A stretch of DNA of 61,862 bases. Source: Psychrobacter pacificensis. GTDB taxonomy: Bacteria > Pseudomonadota > Gammaproteobacteria > Pseudomonadales > Moraxellaceae. Position 1 is the first letter of the stretch, and each line of letters begins with the position of its first letter. The notes beneath the pieces were generated by a model. That model had not been told where the DNA came from, did no database searches, and was given only the letters and a program-made list of their open reading frames with translations. Below, in pieces: positions 27,688 to 36,604 of this stretch. A program made the translations under genes and the position numbers. The stretch is taken from contig NZ_FNAL01000019.1 in the NCBI RefSeq assembly GCF_900101915.1, positions 1-61,862 on the forward strand, written 5' to 3'.

Positions 27688-28773
27688 TTACTCGAATAGA
27701 TTTAGTTGAGGCAGTAACTGAGCGGCAGGTGCTAACGAAGAAAAAGTCACACCAACTAGCCGAATAGGCAGCTGGCGTGGAATATCCAAGAATAGCTTGT
27801 CTAGCCAATAATGTGCAGACTCAGCGCTATCAAACGTCGTAGAAAGCGTGTGTGAGCGAGTGATTTGAGTAAAGTCTGAATATTTGATTTTTAGAGTAAT
27901 GGTATGAGCGACTAACTGCTTTTGGTGCATTTGATTAAAGGCATCGGCGTTTTGCTCATATATTTGGGTGAGTAGCGCGTCATCATCATTTAGATTATTT
28001 TTGAATGTGGTCTCTGAACCAACAGACTTGTGCGTGCGTTCAGACTTTACAGGGCGCGCATCGCGGCCATGAGCAATATCATGATAAAACTGACCACGTT
28101 TACCAAATTCTTGTACCAATACGGCAGCTGGTGTACGCCGAAGATCAGCGCCATTACTTACACCCATCGCATGTAAGCGCTTTGCCGTTGCTTTGCCTAT
28201 GCCATGAAACCGCTCAATGGGTAGCGTGCTAATAAAGTGATCTGCCTCTTTTGGCGTGATGATGGCTGTACCGTTAGGCTTATTGATGTCAGAGGCAATC
28301 TTGGCGAGCATTTTATTAAATGACACGCCAGCAGACGCAGTCAATCCTGTATATTCCAATATCTGCGCACGTAACCAATTGGCCATCAATGTCGCTGAGC
28401 CTTTGTGTACAGATAACCCTGTGACATCAAGATACGCTTCATCTAATGATAGCGGCTCCACATGGGGCGTTAAACTATGCATAATGCGGCGAATATCACT
28501 ACTGACCGCTCGATAAACCTCGAAACGCGGTCTTACAAATATCACTTCTGGGCAAAGTTTGCGAGCTTCATAGCATGACATTGCAGAGCGTACACCGAAT
28601 TGACGCACCTCATAACTGGCAGCGGCAACCACACCTCGACCATTAGGATCGCCACCAACCACCAATGGCTTACCACGTAGTTCAGGAAAGTCACGCTGCT
28701 CCACACTGGCATAAAAAGCATCCATATCGATATGAATAATTTTACGGGAGTTCAATTGAATAGAGTCTGTCAT
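27688..28773 (-). CDS. dinB: DNA polymerase IV (Y-family)
   Basis: Error-prone translesion polymerase, usually part of the damage response. About 361 residues from the ATG at 28771-28773. The catalytic carboxylates are in IIHIDMDAFYASVEQRD and SLDEAYLDVTG; the helix-hairpin-helix region (ERFHGIGKATAKRLHAMGV) and little-finger domain follow. A TTG 42 bp upstream could extend it but lacks family support. The C-terminus ends LLPQLNLFE, a QLNLF-type beta-clamp-binding motif. No clear LexA-type box was recognised upstream. Confidence 0.95.
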   Translation of the reverse strand: MTDSIQLNSRKIIHIDMDAFYASVEQRDFPELRGKPLVVGGDPNGRGVVAAASYEVRQFGVRSAMSCYEARKLCPEVIFVRPRFEVYRAVSSDIRRIMHSLTPHVEPLSLDEAYLDVTGLSVHKGSATLMANWLRAQILEYTGLTASAGVSFNKMLAKIASDINKPNGTAIITPKEADHFISTLPIERFHGIGKATAKRLHAMGVSNGADLRRTPAAVLVQEFGKRGQFYHDIAHGRDARPVKSERTHKSVGSETTFKNNLNDDDALLTQIYEQNADAFNQMHQKQLVAHTITLKIKYSDFTQITRSHTLSTTFDSAESAHYWLDKLFLDIPRQLPIRLVGVTFSSLAPAAQLLPQLNLFE

Positions 28774-29281
28774 ATTCAATATTTTACCTGAATTAATGGC
28801 TTTTTCTATTATCAATTGTTAGAGACCAAAGTAGCTTTTCCGTAAATTTTTGACTAAACCGCAATAATATTTAACTATTGATATATATTGGTAATTAAAT
28901 ATATTGTAATGTTATGTACAGCAAACAAGACAACTTTATAAACCTTATGCTAATGTTAGCGAACAGTTGTTTTCTATCAGCATCTTTTATTAAGAGGTTT
29001 GGTAAGTTATTTTATTTTAATAAACCGTCTATCTTAATAGAGCTGCCATTCATCATAAATTTGATGGACATCTATTATAGTTGGCAGATTAAAGTTTTAA
29101 ACTATAAGTATTCACAGTAATAGGTACGGTAACAAGAGTAGTTAACGCCTCATATATTTTTAGTACTGTAAAAAGACGTTGTTTGTAGCGCTCATACCAA
29201 ACTTGTGCATTGAGTACTGGTAGATTAGCTCTTTAAAAAAATATCGTTGCTAGAGAGTTCAGAACGACCAAGGAGCAGAAA
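28774..29281. other. AT-rich intergenic region upstream of dinB and the small gene
   Basis: About 508 bp between divergent genes. It must contain the dinB promoter on the left and the promoter of the small gene at 29282 on the right (possible -35 TTGAGT and AT-rich -10 around 29210-29250). A 68-codon frame at 28914 has no ribosome-binding site or recognisable family and is not called. Confidence 0.45.
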
Positions 29282-29527
29282 ATGAATAACGAATTGAAAG
29301 GGAGTGATTTAACACGGGCAATGCTAGCACGCGGCGAAAAACGAGTATGGTGTGCAGTTTGCGATGACAGCGACGAGCAAGCTATGATGGATCATTGTGG
29401 TAATGACTTTACCGCGTATATTGTGTCGTTTCGTAATGGGTCTTTTTATTGCAGTGCTGGCATGCCATGGAGCTATGCCGTACCGATTAAGATAAGTGTT
29501 GTTAGAGAATCTGAAGTAGCGATGTAA
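29282..29527 (+). CDS. Small protein of unknown function (81 residues)
   Basis: I do not recognise the family. The ATG has a good AAGGAGCAGAA ribosome-binding site, which supports real translation. The protein is soluble-looking, with three cysteines (VWCAVCDDSDEQ near 23-29 and SFYCSAGMPW near 56) and an acidic pI. No signal peptide or membrane segment is seen. It lies alone, upstream of the oppositely oriented tRNA-Leu, and the hairpin at 29562-29586 follows it. Confidence 0.65.
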   Translation: MNNELKGSDLTRAMLARGEKRVWCAVCDDSDEQAMMDHCGNDFTAYIVSFRNGSFYCSAGMPWSYAVPIKISVVRESEVAM

Positions 29528-29561
29528 ACAAAGAATTCACAGATATAAAAGTAACAGACAC

Positions 29562-29586
29562 AAAAAAACCTCCGAAAAGGGAGGTT
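29562..29586 (-). terminator. Terminator of tRNA-Leu
   Basis: Stem AACCTCC (29567-29573) with GGAGGTT (29580-29586), followed on the minus strand by seven Ts. It lies 17 bp beyond the tRNA 3' end. Confidence 0.85.
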
Positions 29587-29602
29587 AGATTGTACTGCTA
29601 TA

Positions 29603-29689
29603 TGGTACCAGTGGTCGGACTCGAACCGACACGCTTTTAAAGGCAACGGATTTTGAATCCGTCATGTCTACCAATTCCATCACACTGGC
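29603..29689 (-). tRNA. tRNA-Leu (anticodon CAA)
   Basis: An 87-nt tRNA on the minus strand including an encoded CCA. The acceptor stem is GCCAGTG with CACTGGT (G-U at the end pair), the anticodon loop reads TTCAAAA giving CAA (decodes UUG), the variable arm is long as in class II tRNAs (GCCTTTAAAAGC region), and the T-arm is GTCGG-TTCGAGT-CCGAC. A terminator follows. Confidence 0.96.
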
Positions 29690-29827
29690 ATGTTAGAAGA
29701 TAATGTCTATTAAATAAATATTATCGAATTGGGCTACAGGGTTAACTCTGTATAGGCTGCGTATTATAGCAGCCTATTTTTGGTCGTCAAGACTTATTTA
29801 AAATAATTTTCGATCAATTCAACATTT

Positions 29828-30601
29828 TTATCCTACAAAGGCACGTTCAACTGCGTAATCTGCTTGCACACCCATGCGCGGTGATACAGTCAGACCAAAA
29901 TCATCTAGAATGGCTGACACTTCGGCGTTGAATGGCATGCTGCCACATAACATGACGCGGTCGTCGTCTTTATTCATTGGAGGCAAACCGATGTCTTCGA
30001 ATAATTTGCCAGACTTCATCAAGTCTGTGACTCGGCCTTGGTTTCTAAACTCTTCACGAGTGACAGTCGGGTAGTAGATGAACTTTTCGCGGAACCATTC
30101 ACCAAAGATTTCATCATTCGGTAGCTCATTTTCGAACATATCGCGATAAGCCAAATCATCAACGTGGCGGACACCATGAACCAAAATAACTTTGTCAAAA
30201 CGATCATATACTTCAGGGTCACGTGCCAATGCCAAGAAAGGGGCAAGTCCGGTACCTGTTGAGAGCATGTATAAATGTTTGCCAGGTAATAAATCATCTA
30301 ATACCAACGTACCTGTTGGTTTTTTGCTGACCAATAGCTCATCGCCGACTTTGATGTGCTGCAAACGTGAGGTTAAAGGGCCGTCTTGAACTTTGATGGA
30401 GAAAAACTCTAAATGCTCTTCGTAGTTAGGACTAGCAATCGAGTAAGCACGTAGCAGTGGTCTACCATCGACAACAAGACCAATCATCGCAAATTCGCCA
30501 TTACGAAAGCGTAGGCCATCGTCACGAGTGGTTTTAATGCTAAATAGAGAGTCATTCCAATGATGAACCTCTGTGACCGTTTCGGTGCGAAGTTTTGACA
30601 T
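29828..30601 (-). CDS. fpr: Ferredoxin/flavodoxin-NADP(+) reductase
   Basis: FAD enzyme that moves electrons between NADPH and ferredoxin or flavodoxin, in the cytoplasm. 257 residues with the FAD-binding motif RAYSIASP, the NADP-binding glycine motif LSTGTGLAPFLALARD and the C-terminal CGSMPFNAE segment. The ending VERAFVG is typical of the bacterial Fpr subclass with an aromatic residue not at the very end. Its promoter lies in the 427-bp spacer to trmO. Fpr genes are often induced by oxidative stress, but no regulator site was recognised. Confidence 0.93.
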   Translation of the reverse strand: MSKLRTETVTEVHHWNDSLFSIKTTRDDGLRFRNGEFAMIGLVVDGRPLLRAYSIASPNYEEHLEFFSIKVQDGPLTSRLQHIKVGDELLVSKKPTGTLVLDDLLPGKHLYMLSTGTGLAPFLALARDPEVYDRFDKVILVHGVRHVDDLAYRDMFENELPNDEIFGEWFREKFIYYPTVTREEFRNQGRVTDLMKSGKLFEDIGLPPMNKDDDRVMLCGSMPFNAEVSAILDDFGLTVSPRMGVQADYAVERAFVG

Positions 30602-31028
30602 AAAGTCCTCGTTAATTAATAAGTGGTTATCGCTGTCGTTAGGCTTAAATACGTATTAAATCAAAATTTTCAATGATAGATTAAAAAATATAAAAACCTA
30701 TCAGTATTCTAATAGTTATCGAAAAAGCTGAATGTTAAAACGTACCTACCGTAAAATTCAATAATCAGGTTTATCTATCAGCCGATAGGGCTGTAGACTA
30801 TTTTTCTTGCATGTTAAATCATCAGTATTGATAAGAGGAGTTACAGATAAGCCAAATGTAAAAGACTCTCATCAAAAAATTTCTTGCACATGATATCAAA
30901 CTTTAAAGTAAAAATCCGTCTAGCTGCTACCCACCAGCATGATAAAATGGAATATCGTTAGTGAGTAATTTTGTATCATTTGGCCAAATTGTCTAAAAAG
31001 AACCGTTTTTTATTACTGGAGCCGCGCT
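30602..31028. other. Divergent fpr-trmO intergenic region
   Basis: 427 bp with promoters in both directions. A hairpin at 30774-30797 (TCTATCAGCC with GGCTGTAGA, one bulge) is followed on the plus strand by CTATTTTTC, which resembles a terminator although no plus-strand gene precedes it; a small RNA ending there is possible. No protein gene is seen. Confidence 0.4.
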
Positions 31029-31886
31029 ATGTCTGATGACAATATGTCTTTAGATAACTCTCACCACGCCCCAATCATTGGCTACCATCGTGCGCCGCTT
31101 TCACAAAAATTTGGGGCGCCGCGTCAGCCGAATTTGGTCGCGCTGATCAGTGCCATTGAAATGCTAGCGCCCTACGATACGCCAGCCGCGTTTGAGGGTT
31201 TAGAAGACTTTAGCCATATATGGATCAGTTGGCAGTTTCATCATAATTATCGAGATAAAGACAATCAACAAGCCAATAATGGCTTTCGAGCGCAAGTGCG
31301 GCCACCAAGACTGGGTGGCAACCAAAAGATAGGCGTATTTGCCAGTCGCAGTATGTATCGTCCATCAGAACTGGGACTGTCCGTTGTCAAACTTGAGCGT
31401 ATTGAGATAGTACAAGGTCGCGTACTACTTATCATCAAGGGTGCTGATATGATAGATGGCACGCCAATTATCGATATAAAGCCGTACGTAGCTTATAGCG
31501 ACGTGCTTCTAGATGCAAAAAGTGGATTTGCACCGATTGCGCCAACATTGCTAGATGTGGTCATAACAGAGGCGGCTTACGAACAATTTATGCTGCTAGC
31601 AAGCGTAGCAGAGCCTGCTGAAGTCAGTAATAATGATGCAAGCCATAGCTCTATAAAGAGTGTGCCGAAAAGTGCTACAGTTGCTTCGATGGTCGAGCAC
31701 ATACAAAGTCAATTGCTAATCTCTGATATCGATGCTATCAAAGCGCTAATTGCGCAAGATCCAAGGCCTGCATACCGCCGCAGAGAGAAAAAAACCTCAT
31801 TTATCATGCGCTATAAGTCTGTTGATGTGAGCTTTTGGCTGATAGACTCAGGACAGTTGCAAATAACAGCGGTAGTGGCAATATAA
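31029..31886 (+). CDS. trmO: tRNA (N6-threonylcarbamoyladenosine(37)-N6)-methyltransferase TrmO
   Basis: SAM-dependent enzyme that methylates t6A at position 37 of tRNA-Thr, with the VirR/TsaA beta-barrel fold. 285 residues with family segments IIGYHRAPLSQKFGAPRQPN, FEGLEDFSHIWISWQFHHN, RPPRLGGNQKIGVFASRS and IIDIKPYVAYSD. The C-terminal domain ends with the conserved DPRPAYRRR region. A GGAG site precedes the ATG. It lies 58 bp upstream of gspE in the same direction and may be co-transcribed. Confidence 0.93.
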   Translation: MSDDNMSLDNSHHAPIIGYHRAPLSQKFGAPRQPNLVALISAIEMLAPYDTPAAFEGLEDFSHIWISWQFHHNYRDKDNQQANNGFRAQVRPPRLGGNQKIGVFASRSMYRPSELGLSVVKLERIEIVQGRVLLIIKGADMIDGTPIIDIKPYVAYSDVLLDAKSGFAPIAPTLLDVVITEAAYEQFMLLASVAEPAEVSNNDASHSSIKSVPKSATVASMVEHIQSQLLISDIDAIKALIAQDPRPAYRRREKKTSFIMRYKSVDVSFWLIDSGQLQITAVVAI

Positions 31887-31944
31887 GTGATATGAATCGA
31901 TAGCATGTTTGTCAACGTACCCCAAACAATAAAAGAAGAAAAAT

Positions 31945-33732
31945 ATGGCTGCTCAGAATTATTCGATAGTGATTGATTTACGCTGGTGCCTAGATGAATT
32001 ATTGGCAGATAAAGTCATCGATCAACGTGGCTATAATTTGGTAATCACCAGCCGCCGAAACAAAGCGCAGCATCCATTGCTGACGATTAGTGAGTTTGGC
32101 TTGCCCAATGGCCATGCCCTAGATGGTAACTCTGATAATAAGTTGACGCTGGCATGGCTAAATCAGTGGCTAGCGGCCAAAGCAGACATGCCACTCGTTC
32201 GTATTGATCCATTAAAAGTTGACGTCCCGGCAGTGACGCAGCTGATGTCTTTTGAATATGCACGCTCACAGTATATTTTGCCCATTGAGGTCACTTTAGA
32301 TGAAGTGGTCATCGGGACAGATCAACCTTTTTATACCGATTGGCACTCAAATATCGAAAAGCTAATCAAGTCAAAAAGCTATCGCACGGTCTATATCAAT
32401 CCTGAGCAAATCAATCGCTACCGCCAAGAGTTCTATCAAGTCACGCAAGCAATAGCAGGGGCAAATAGTGTTCACAAACGTGCTGCGGCTGATGTTACTA
32501 ATGTCGAAGCATTGCTGCAATTGGGTGACAACACCAACCCTGATGCCAATGACCAGCATATCGTCAGAGTCGTTGATTGGCTCTTACAATATGCTTTTGA
32601 GCAGCGTGCCAGTGATATCCATTTGGAGCCGCGCCGTGAGACAGGAAAAGTGCGTTTTCGTATTGATGGCGTGCTGCATACTGTGTACGAGATGCCACTC
32701 GCGATTATCGTGGCAGTGACGGCACGTATCAAAATCTTAGGGCGTCTGAACGTTGCAGAAAAACGTAAGCCGCAAGATGGTCGACTAAAAACGCGTACGC
32801 CGAAAGGGCTAGAGACTGAGCTACGTCTCTCTACCATGCCCACTGCCTTTGGTGAAAAGCTGGTCATGCGAGTCTTTGACCCTGAAGTGCTCGTACGCTC
32901 GTTCGCGCAGCTTGGTCTGTCGGGTAAGCAGCTTGAGACGTGGCATGAGCTGACCGCAAATCCCAACGGCATTATTTTGGTCACGGGCCCAACCGGATCA
33001 GGTAAAACCACCACCCTTTATAGCACGCTCAAGCAGCTAGCCACTGAGCAGGTGAATGTTTGTACGATTGAAGACCCCATTGAGATGATCGAGCCTGCCT
33101 TTAACCAAATGCAGGTCAATCCAGGTGTCGATTTGTACTTTGCGGATGGTATTCGCTCCCTGATGCGTCAGGATCCTGACATCATTATGGTTGGGGAGAT
33201 ACGGGATGCAGAAACAGCAAATATGGCAGTACAAGCCTCACTGACGGGGCATTTGGTGCTCTCGACCTTGCATACCAATGACGCACCAAGTTCTATTACG
33301 CGCTTGCACGATCTGGGTATTCAGCCTTTTTTGACCTCAGCGACTATATTAGGGGTCATGGCACAGCGCCTGTTACGGACGCTATGTCCGCACTGCAAAA
33401 AAGCAGTAGAGGTGACGCCGGACAGCGAAATAGCCATTCAGTGGCAAGAGCTTGTTCAGCCTTGGCGCGCGCCAGTACCCACACAGATTTATACCGCGCA
33501 AGGCTGCGAGCACTGTCGACATACTGGCTATCAAGGACGAGTCGGACTCTATGAGATTATGCCGCTCTCTAATGAGTTAAAAAAATTGGTCGCTGCCGAT
33601 GCCAATTTAGACGTACTTAAGCAACAGGCATACCGCGAAGGGGTGCAACCCTTACGTGTCTCTGGTGCAAAACGCGTGAGTGAAGGGGTGACGACGATAG
33701 AAGAGGTGATGCGTGTGGTGCCGCTACATTAG
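31945..33732 (+). CDS. gspE: Type II secretion ATPase GspE (PilB/GspE family)
   Basis: Cytoplasmic hexameric ATPase that powers pseudopilus assembly. 595 residues: N-terminal GspE domain, the N2 segment QRASDIHLEPRRE, Walker A GPTGSGKTT (about 348-356), Asp box IEDPIE, Walker B region IIMVGEIRDAETAN, and a zinc-binding loop with CPHC (about 481) and CEHC (about 520). I prefer GspE over the pilus ATPase PilB because the minor pseudopilin genes gspH-K lie 2 kb downstream, but no gspD, F or G is in the window, so PilB-like roles are not fully excluded. Confidence 0.85.
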   Translation: MAAQNYSIVIDLRWCLDELLADKVIDQRGYNLVITSRRNKAQHPLLTISEFGLPNGHALDGNSDNKLTLAWLNQWLAAKADMPLVRIDPLKVDVPAVTQLMSFEYARSQYILPIEVTLDEVVIGTDQPFYTDWHSNIEKLIKSKSYRTVYINPEQINRYRQEFYQVTQAIAGANSVHKRAAADVTNVEALLQLGDNTNPDANDQHIVRVVDWLLQYAFEQRASDIHLEPRRETGKVRFRIDGVLHTVYEMPLAIIVAVTARIKILGRLNVAEKRKPQDGRLKTRTPKGLETELRLSTMPTAFGEKLVMRVFDPEVLVRSFAQLGLSGKQLETWHELTANPNGIILVTGPTGSGKTTTLYSTLKQLATEQVNVCTIEDPIEMIEPAFNQMQVNPGVDLYFADGIRSLMRQDPDIIMVGEIRDAETANMAVQASLTGHLVLSTLHTNDAPSSITRLHDLGIQPFLTSATILGVMAQRLLRTLCPHCKKAVEVTPDSEIAIQWQELVQPWRAPVPTQIYTAQGCEHCRHTGYQGRVGLYEIMPLSNELKKLVAADANLDVLKQQAYREGVQPLRVSGAKRVSEGVTTIEEVMRVVPLH

Positions 33733-33906
33733 TATGAGGTATTTACAAACCAGATTATCAACAATAGCCACACCTAAATATTGCTGTGTTTGACTATAGC
33801 GATATTTTCTCGACTTGAAAATATAAGTCTTTAGAGCAATCAACACACTAACGAATGTTAAATTCCAATAACTTTTACTGATATTGTTCCAATAACGAGA
33901 TTATTT

Positions 33907-34695
33907 ATGTTTACAGATACACATTGCCACCTTAACCGCTTAGATCTAACCAAATATGATGGCCAACTGGCTGGCGCGATTGACGCCATGAAAACGGCTA
34001 ATGTCACTCGCGCGATGGCGATCATGTGTGATTTTGCTGAATATGATGAGATTGCTGATATTGTCAGCACTTATAATGATGAGACTTTAAACCTAGGGAT
34101 GAGCGTCGGTATTCATCCTTGTGAAGACATTGGTATATTACAATCAGCGACAGTCGAGCGTCTGATAGAAACGGCCAAAGCGGATCATGTGTGGGCAATT
34201 GGAGAGACAGGACTCGATTATTACTGGTCAACAGAAAACAAAAAAGCGCAGCAAGCCAGCCTTGCGCGTCATATTCATGCCAGTCAGCAACTAAAAAAGC
34301 CACTCGTCATCCATATGCGTGATGCCAAAGAAGACACGATTGATATTCTAAAAAGTGAAGGTGCGGAGCATGGCATCATTCATTGTTTTACTGAAGATTG
34401 GGAGACGGCGAAGCGTGCGCTAGATCTAGGGTTTTATATCTCATTCTCAGGTATCGTGAGCTTTAAGAGCGCGCAAGACATCAAGGATGCAGCTCAAAAA
34501 ATGCCGAGAGACAGAATACTTATTGAAACTGACAGTCCATACTTGGCGCCAGTCCCCAAACGCGGTAGACCAAACGAGCCTGCATATGTTCCCTACGTGG
34601 CAAACTGTATCGCAGACATGTATGGATGTAGTAGCGAGGAAGTCGGTGCACTGACGGCAAAAAACTTTGAAAATTTACTGGCACAGTATCATTAA
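33907..34695 (+). CDS. TatD family metal-dependent hydrolase (YcfH-like)
   Basis: Metal-dependent nuclease family with TIM-barrel fold. 262 residues with the metal motifs FTDTHCHLNRLDL, IGETGLDYYW, KPLVIHMRDAKED, IIHCFTEDW and ILIETDSPYLAPVPKRGRPNEP. This pattern fits the YcfH/TatD3 branch, proposed as 3'-5' DNA exonucleases or D-aminoacyl-tRNA related enzymes. It lies 174 bp after gspE. In many genomes the neighbour is pilZ-holB; here no such genes are adjacent. Confidence 0.92.
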   Translation: MFTDTHCHLNRLDLTKYDGQLAGAIDAMKTANVTRAMAIMCDFAEYDEIADIVSTYNDETLNLGMSVGIHPCEDIGILQSATVERLIETAKADHVWAIGETGLDYYWSTENKKAQQASLARHIHASQQLKKPLVIHMRDAKEDTIDILKSEGAEHGIIHCFTEDWETAKRALDLGFYISFSGIVSFKSAQDIKDAAQKMPRDRILIETDSPYLAPVPKRGRPNEPAYVPYVANCIADMYGCSSEEVGALTAKNFENLLAQYH

Positions 34696-34929
34696 AATGG
34701 TTATGCTATGACCACTCAGTCATTTATTTGATAGTCTTGTGGTTCAATTCCCTTAGGTATGTATCACACTAAATATAGCCACCTGATTATCAATGACTAT
34801 TTAGCAAACATAAGCATATTCCCTTTTGTGGTCCTCGAGCAGTCTTGGTACAGTCTCATACTTTCATTGCCGATGTACTGCCGTAAATGATGGTTGTATG
34901 CTTAATCTTGTCATGTTTTAGGAGAGATT

Positions 34930-35613
34930 ATGAGTCGTCAGCATCAGTTTAAGGCACGAGAAGAAAATATCTTAGCGATGGCAGAGCAATTGCTACTTGA
35001 GTCAGGCGATGGTGATATTACTTTGGACAGTTTGGCAGATCAGCTCGACTTGGCTAAAGGCACGCTATATAAGCATTTTTCTAGCAAAGATGAGCTTTAT
35101 CTGCGTATTATTATCCGCTACGAAGAGCAGCTATTTGATATCAACCGTATTGATGACTGTCCCTCGGCAGGCGTTGCCCGCATGATTCTTCAGCAGCTAT
35201 TTAATCCACAAAAAGCCATGCTATTGAATCAAATCGAAGAGCGTCTGGCAGCATCGGTCACTGGTCTGAATCGCTTATTTGGCGAGTTGTATGATATTCG
35301 TCGCCAGCGTATGAAGCGCTTGATTGATATTATCAGTGCTTATCTGAAAGACGAGCATAGTAGTCTGAGTACTCGCGATTATTTATCTTCTATTTGGGCG
35401 ATGGGTCAAGGCGGTGCGGGTCTACTAAACTCAAGCTTTTATCAGCGTTATTTGGGTCGACGTGATACCTTGCGCTACGCCTTTGTTCAGCAAATGCTAG
35501 AATTGCCGAGTCATTATCCTGCCGAAGATGAAGAGGTGATGGATGAGGATATGCAAGAATTAGTAGAGCAGATCGATACTGAATCAGAAGAGCATCGCAA
35601 TACCAATTATTAG
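34930..35613 (+). CDS. TetR family transcriptional regulator
   Basis: 227 residues with the N-terminal helix-turn-helix (about 8-55; ITLDSLADQLDLAKGTLYKHFSSKDELYLRI in part) and an all-helical ligand-binding domain. The C-terminal tail is strongly acidic (AEDEEVMDEDMQELVEQ). TAGGAGAG precedes the ATG. The ligand is unknown. It lies upstream of the gspHIJK genes in the same direction; an inverted repeat at 35716-35733, before gspH, has the layout of a TetR-type operator. Confidence 0.85.
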   Translation: MSRQHQFKAREENILAMAEQLLLESGDGDITLDSLADQLDLAKGTLYKHFSSKDELYLRIIIRYEEQLFDINRIDDCPSAGVARMILQQLFNPQKAMLLNQIEERLAASVTGLNRLFGELYDIRRQRMKRLIDIISAYLKDEHSSLSTRDYLSSIWAMGQGGAGLLNSSFYQRYLGRRDTLRYAFVQQMLELPSHYPAEDEEVMDEDMQELVEQIDTESEEHRNTNY

Positions 35614-35687
35614 AATGTCGACTGATTTTCGATGTCATTGATTATTTAGTGTTACGTGTTGTCATACCTGATATGGCAGCACGTCAA

Positions 35688-35733
35688 AATGTATCTTTCA
35701 ATGTATCTTTCTTAGCGTTCATAAAAATGAACG
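35688..35733 (+). promoter_or_regulatory. Tandem repeat and operator-like palindrome before gspH
   Basis: A 12-bp unit AATGTATCTTTC occurs twice in tandem (35688-35711), directly followed by the inverted repeat CGTTCAT-AAAA-ATGAACG at 35716-35733. It lies 47 bp before the gspH start. Position and symmetry suit a repressor site, possibly for the TetR protein encoded just upstream. Confidence 0.4.
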
Positions 35734-35779
35734 TTATCACCCTATATACAAAACTGAATTACAGGCTTATAGGTGCAAT

Positions 35780-36604
35780 ATGCCGGTCACTGTCAAGACT
35801 CAGTCCAGCTCAGCAGCCAATTGCCCTTTAGCCATCGTCGGTCAATCGCCTTGTCCAAATCGCTTTGGTATTTTAGCTACATCGTCTGATTGTAGTTGTC
35901 TCTCTCTATCAAGTAATGCATGTCCCTCACAACATACCTCATCAATAAGCAGTCATAAGCAAAGTGGTTTTACGCTGGTTGAAATCGTGGTAGTGGTGGT
36001 GATTCTATCTATATTTGCCGGCATGATGAGTCTGTCTGTCGGCAGTAGTGACTCTCGCAAAAACCGCGCCTTTTATGAACACTTCACTGATTCGCTGAGC
36101 TACGTCCGTTTGCTATCAGTTGAGCGTATGCAGCCGATGGGCTTACGTTTGCAGGCAGATAAGCAGGGACAGGTAGCGCCTGTAATCGTTACCTTATCGA
36201 ATCCTTATATTGCCTATCAAACGGCTGATATTTCAGTAGGTAACAGGGACAACCAGCCAAAGAACGCAATGGAGCTGTCTGCTGATTTGAGCAGTCTGTC
36301 AGACTCTACTGGAGAGACTCAGCCAACACCGAGCTGGGAGGTTGAATCAGAGGTTAGCTTGCCTGAGCTGCCCGCTGGCGTGAGTATCAGAGTGCAGAGC
36401 TTGGATGCTAGTAATTCAACGAGTACAGGACAGACGCAAACGCTACAGCCTTGGTTTAGTGATCAAAGCGTGCCGCAGGTACTATGGTTTGGTACGGGCC
36501 AAGCGACGCCTGTCAACATCGAAGTAATTCACGATTCGCGTCTGGTGGGTGAGGTGATTACGATAATGCCCGATGGTAGTATGATGATAGGGCAGGGATT
36601 ATAG
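35780..36604 (+). CDS. gspH: Type II secretion minor pseudopilin GspH
   Basis: Minor pseudopilin of the T2SS pseudopilus, inserted in the inner membrane and cleaved by the prepilin peptidase before Phe in SG-FTLVEIVVVVVILSIF. The mature part starts with the hydrophobic helix and conserved Glu at +5, followed by a globular domain. The only ATG in frame gives a leader of about 63 residues with several cysteines, far longer than the usual 6-25. The stop codon overlaps the gspI start by one base. It heads the gspHIJK operon. Confidence 0.8.
   Translation: MPVTVKTQSSSAANCPLAIVGQSPCPNRFGILATSSDCSCLSLSSNACPSQHTSSISSHKQSGFTLVEIVVVVVILSIFAGMMSLSVGSSDSRKNRAFYEHFTDSLSYVRLLSVERMQPMGLRLQADKQGQVAPVIVTLSNPYIAYQTADISVGNRDNQPKNAMELSADLSSLSDSTGETQPTPSWEVESEVSLPELPAGVSIRVQSLDASNSTSTGQTQTLQPWFSDQSVPQVLWFGTGQATPVNIEVIHDSRLVGEVITIMPDGSMMIGQGL

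Noticed and set aside
28914..29120. 68-codon open frame in the dinB upstream region
   Set aside because: AT-rich, no ribosome-binding site, no recognisable family; likely chance.
32472..33014. 180-codon frame antisense to gspE
   Set aside because: It lies entirely opposite conserved gspE motifs; shadow frame.
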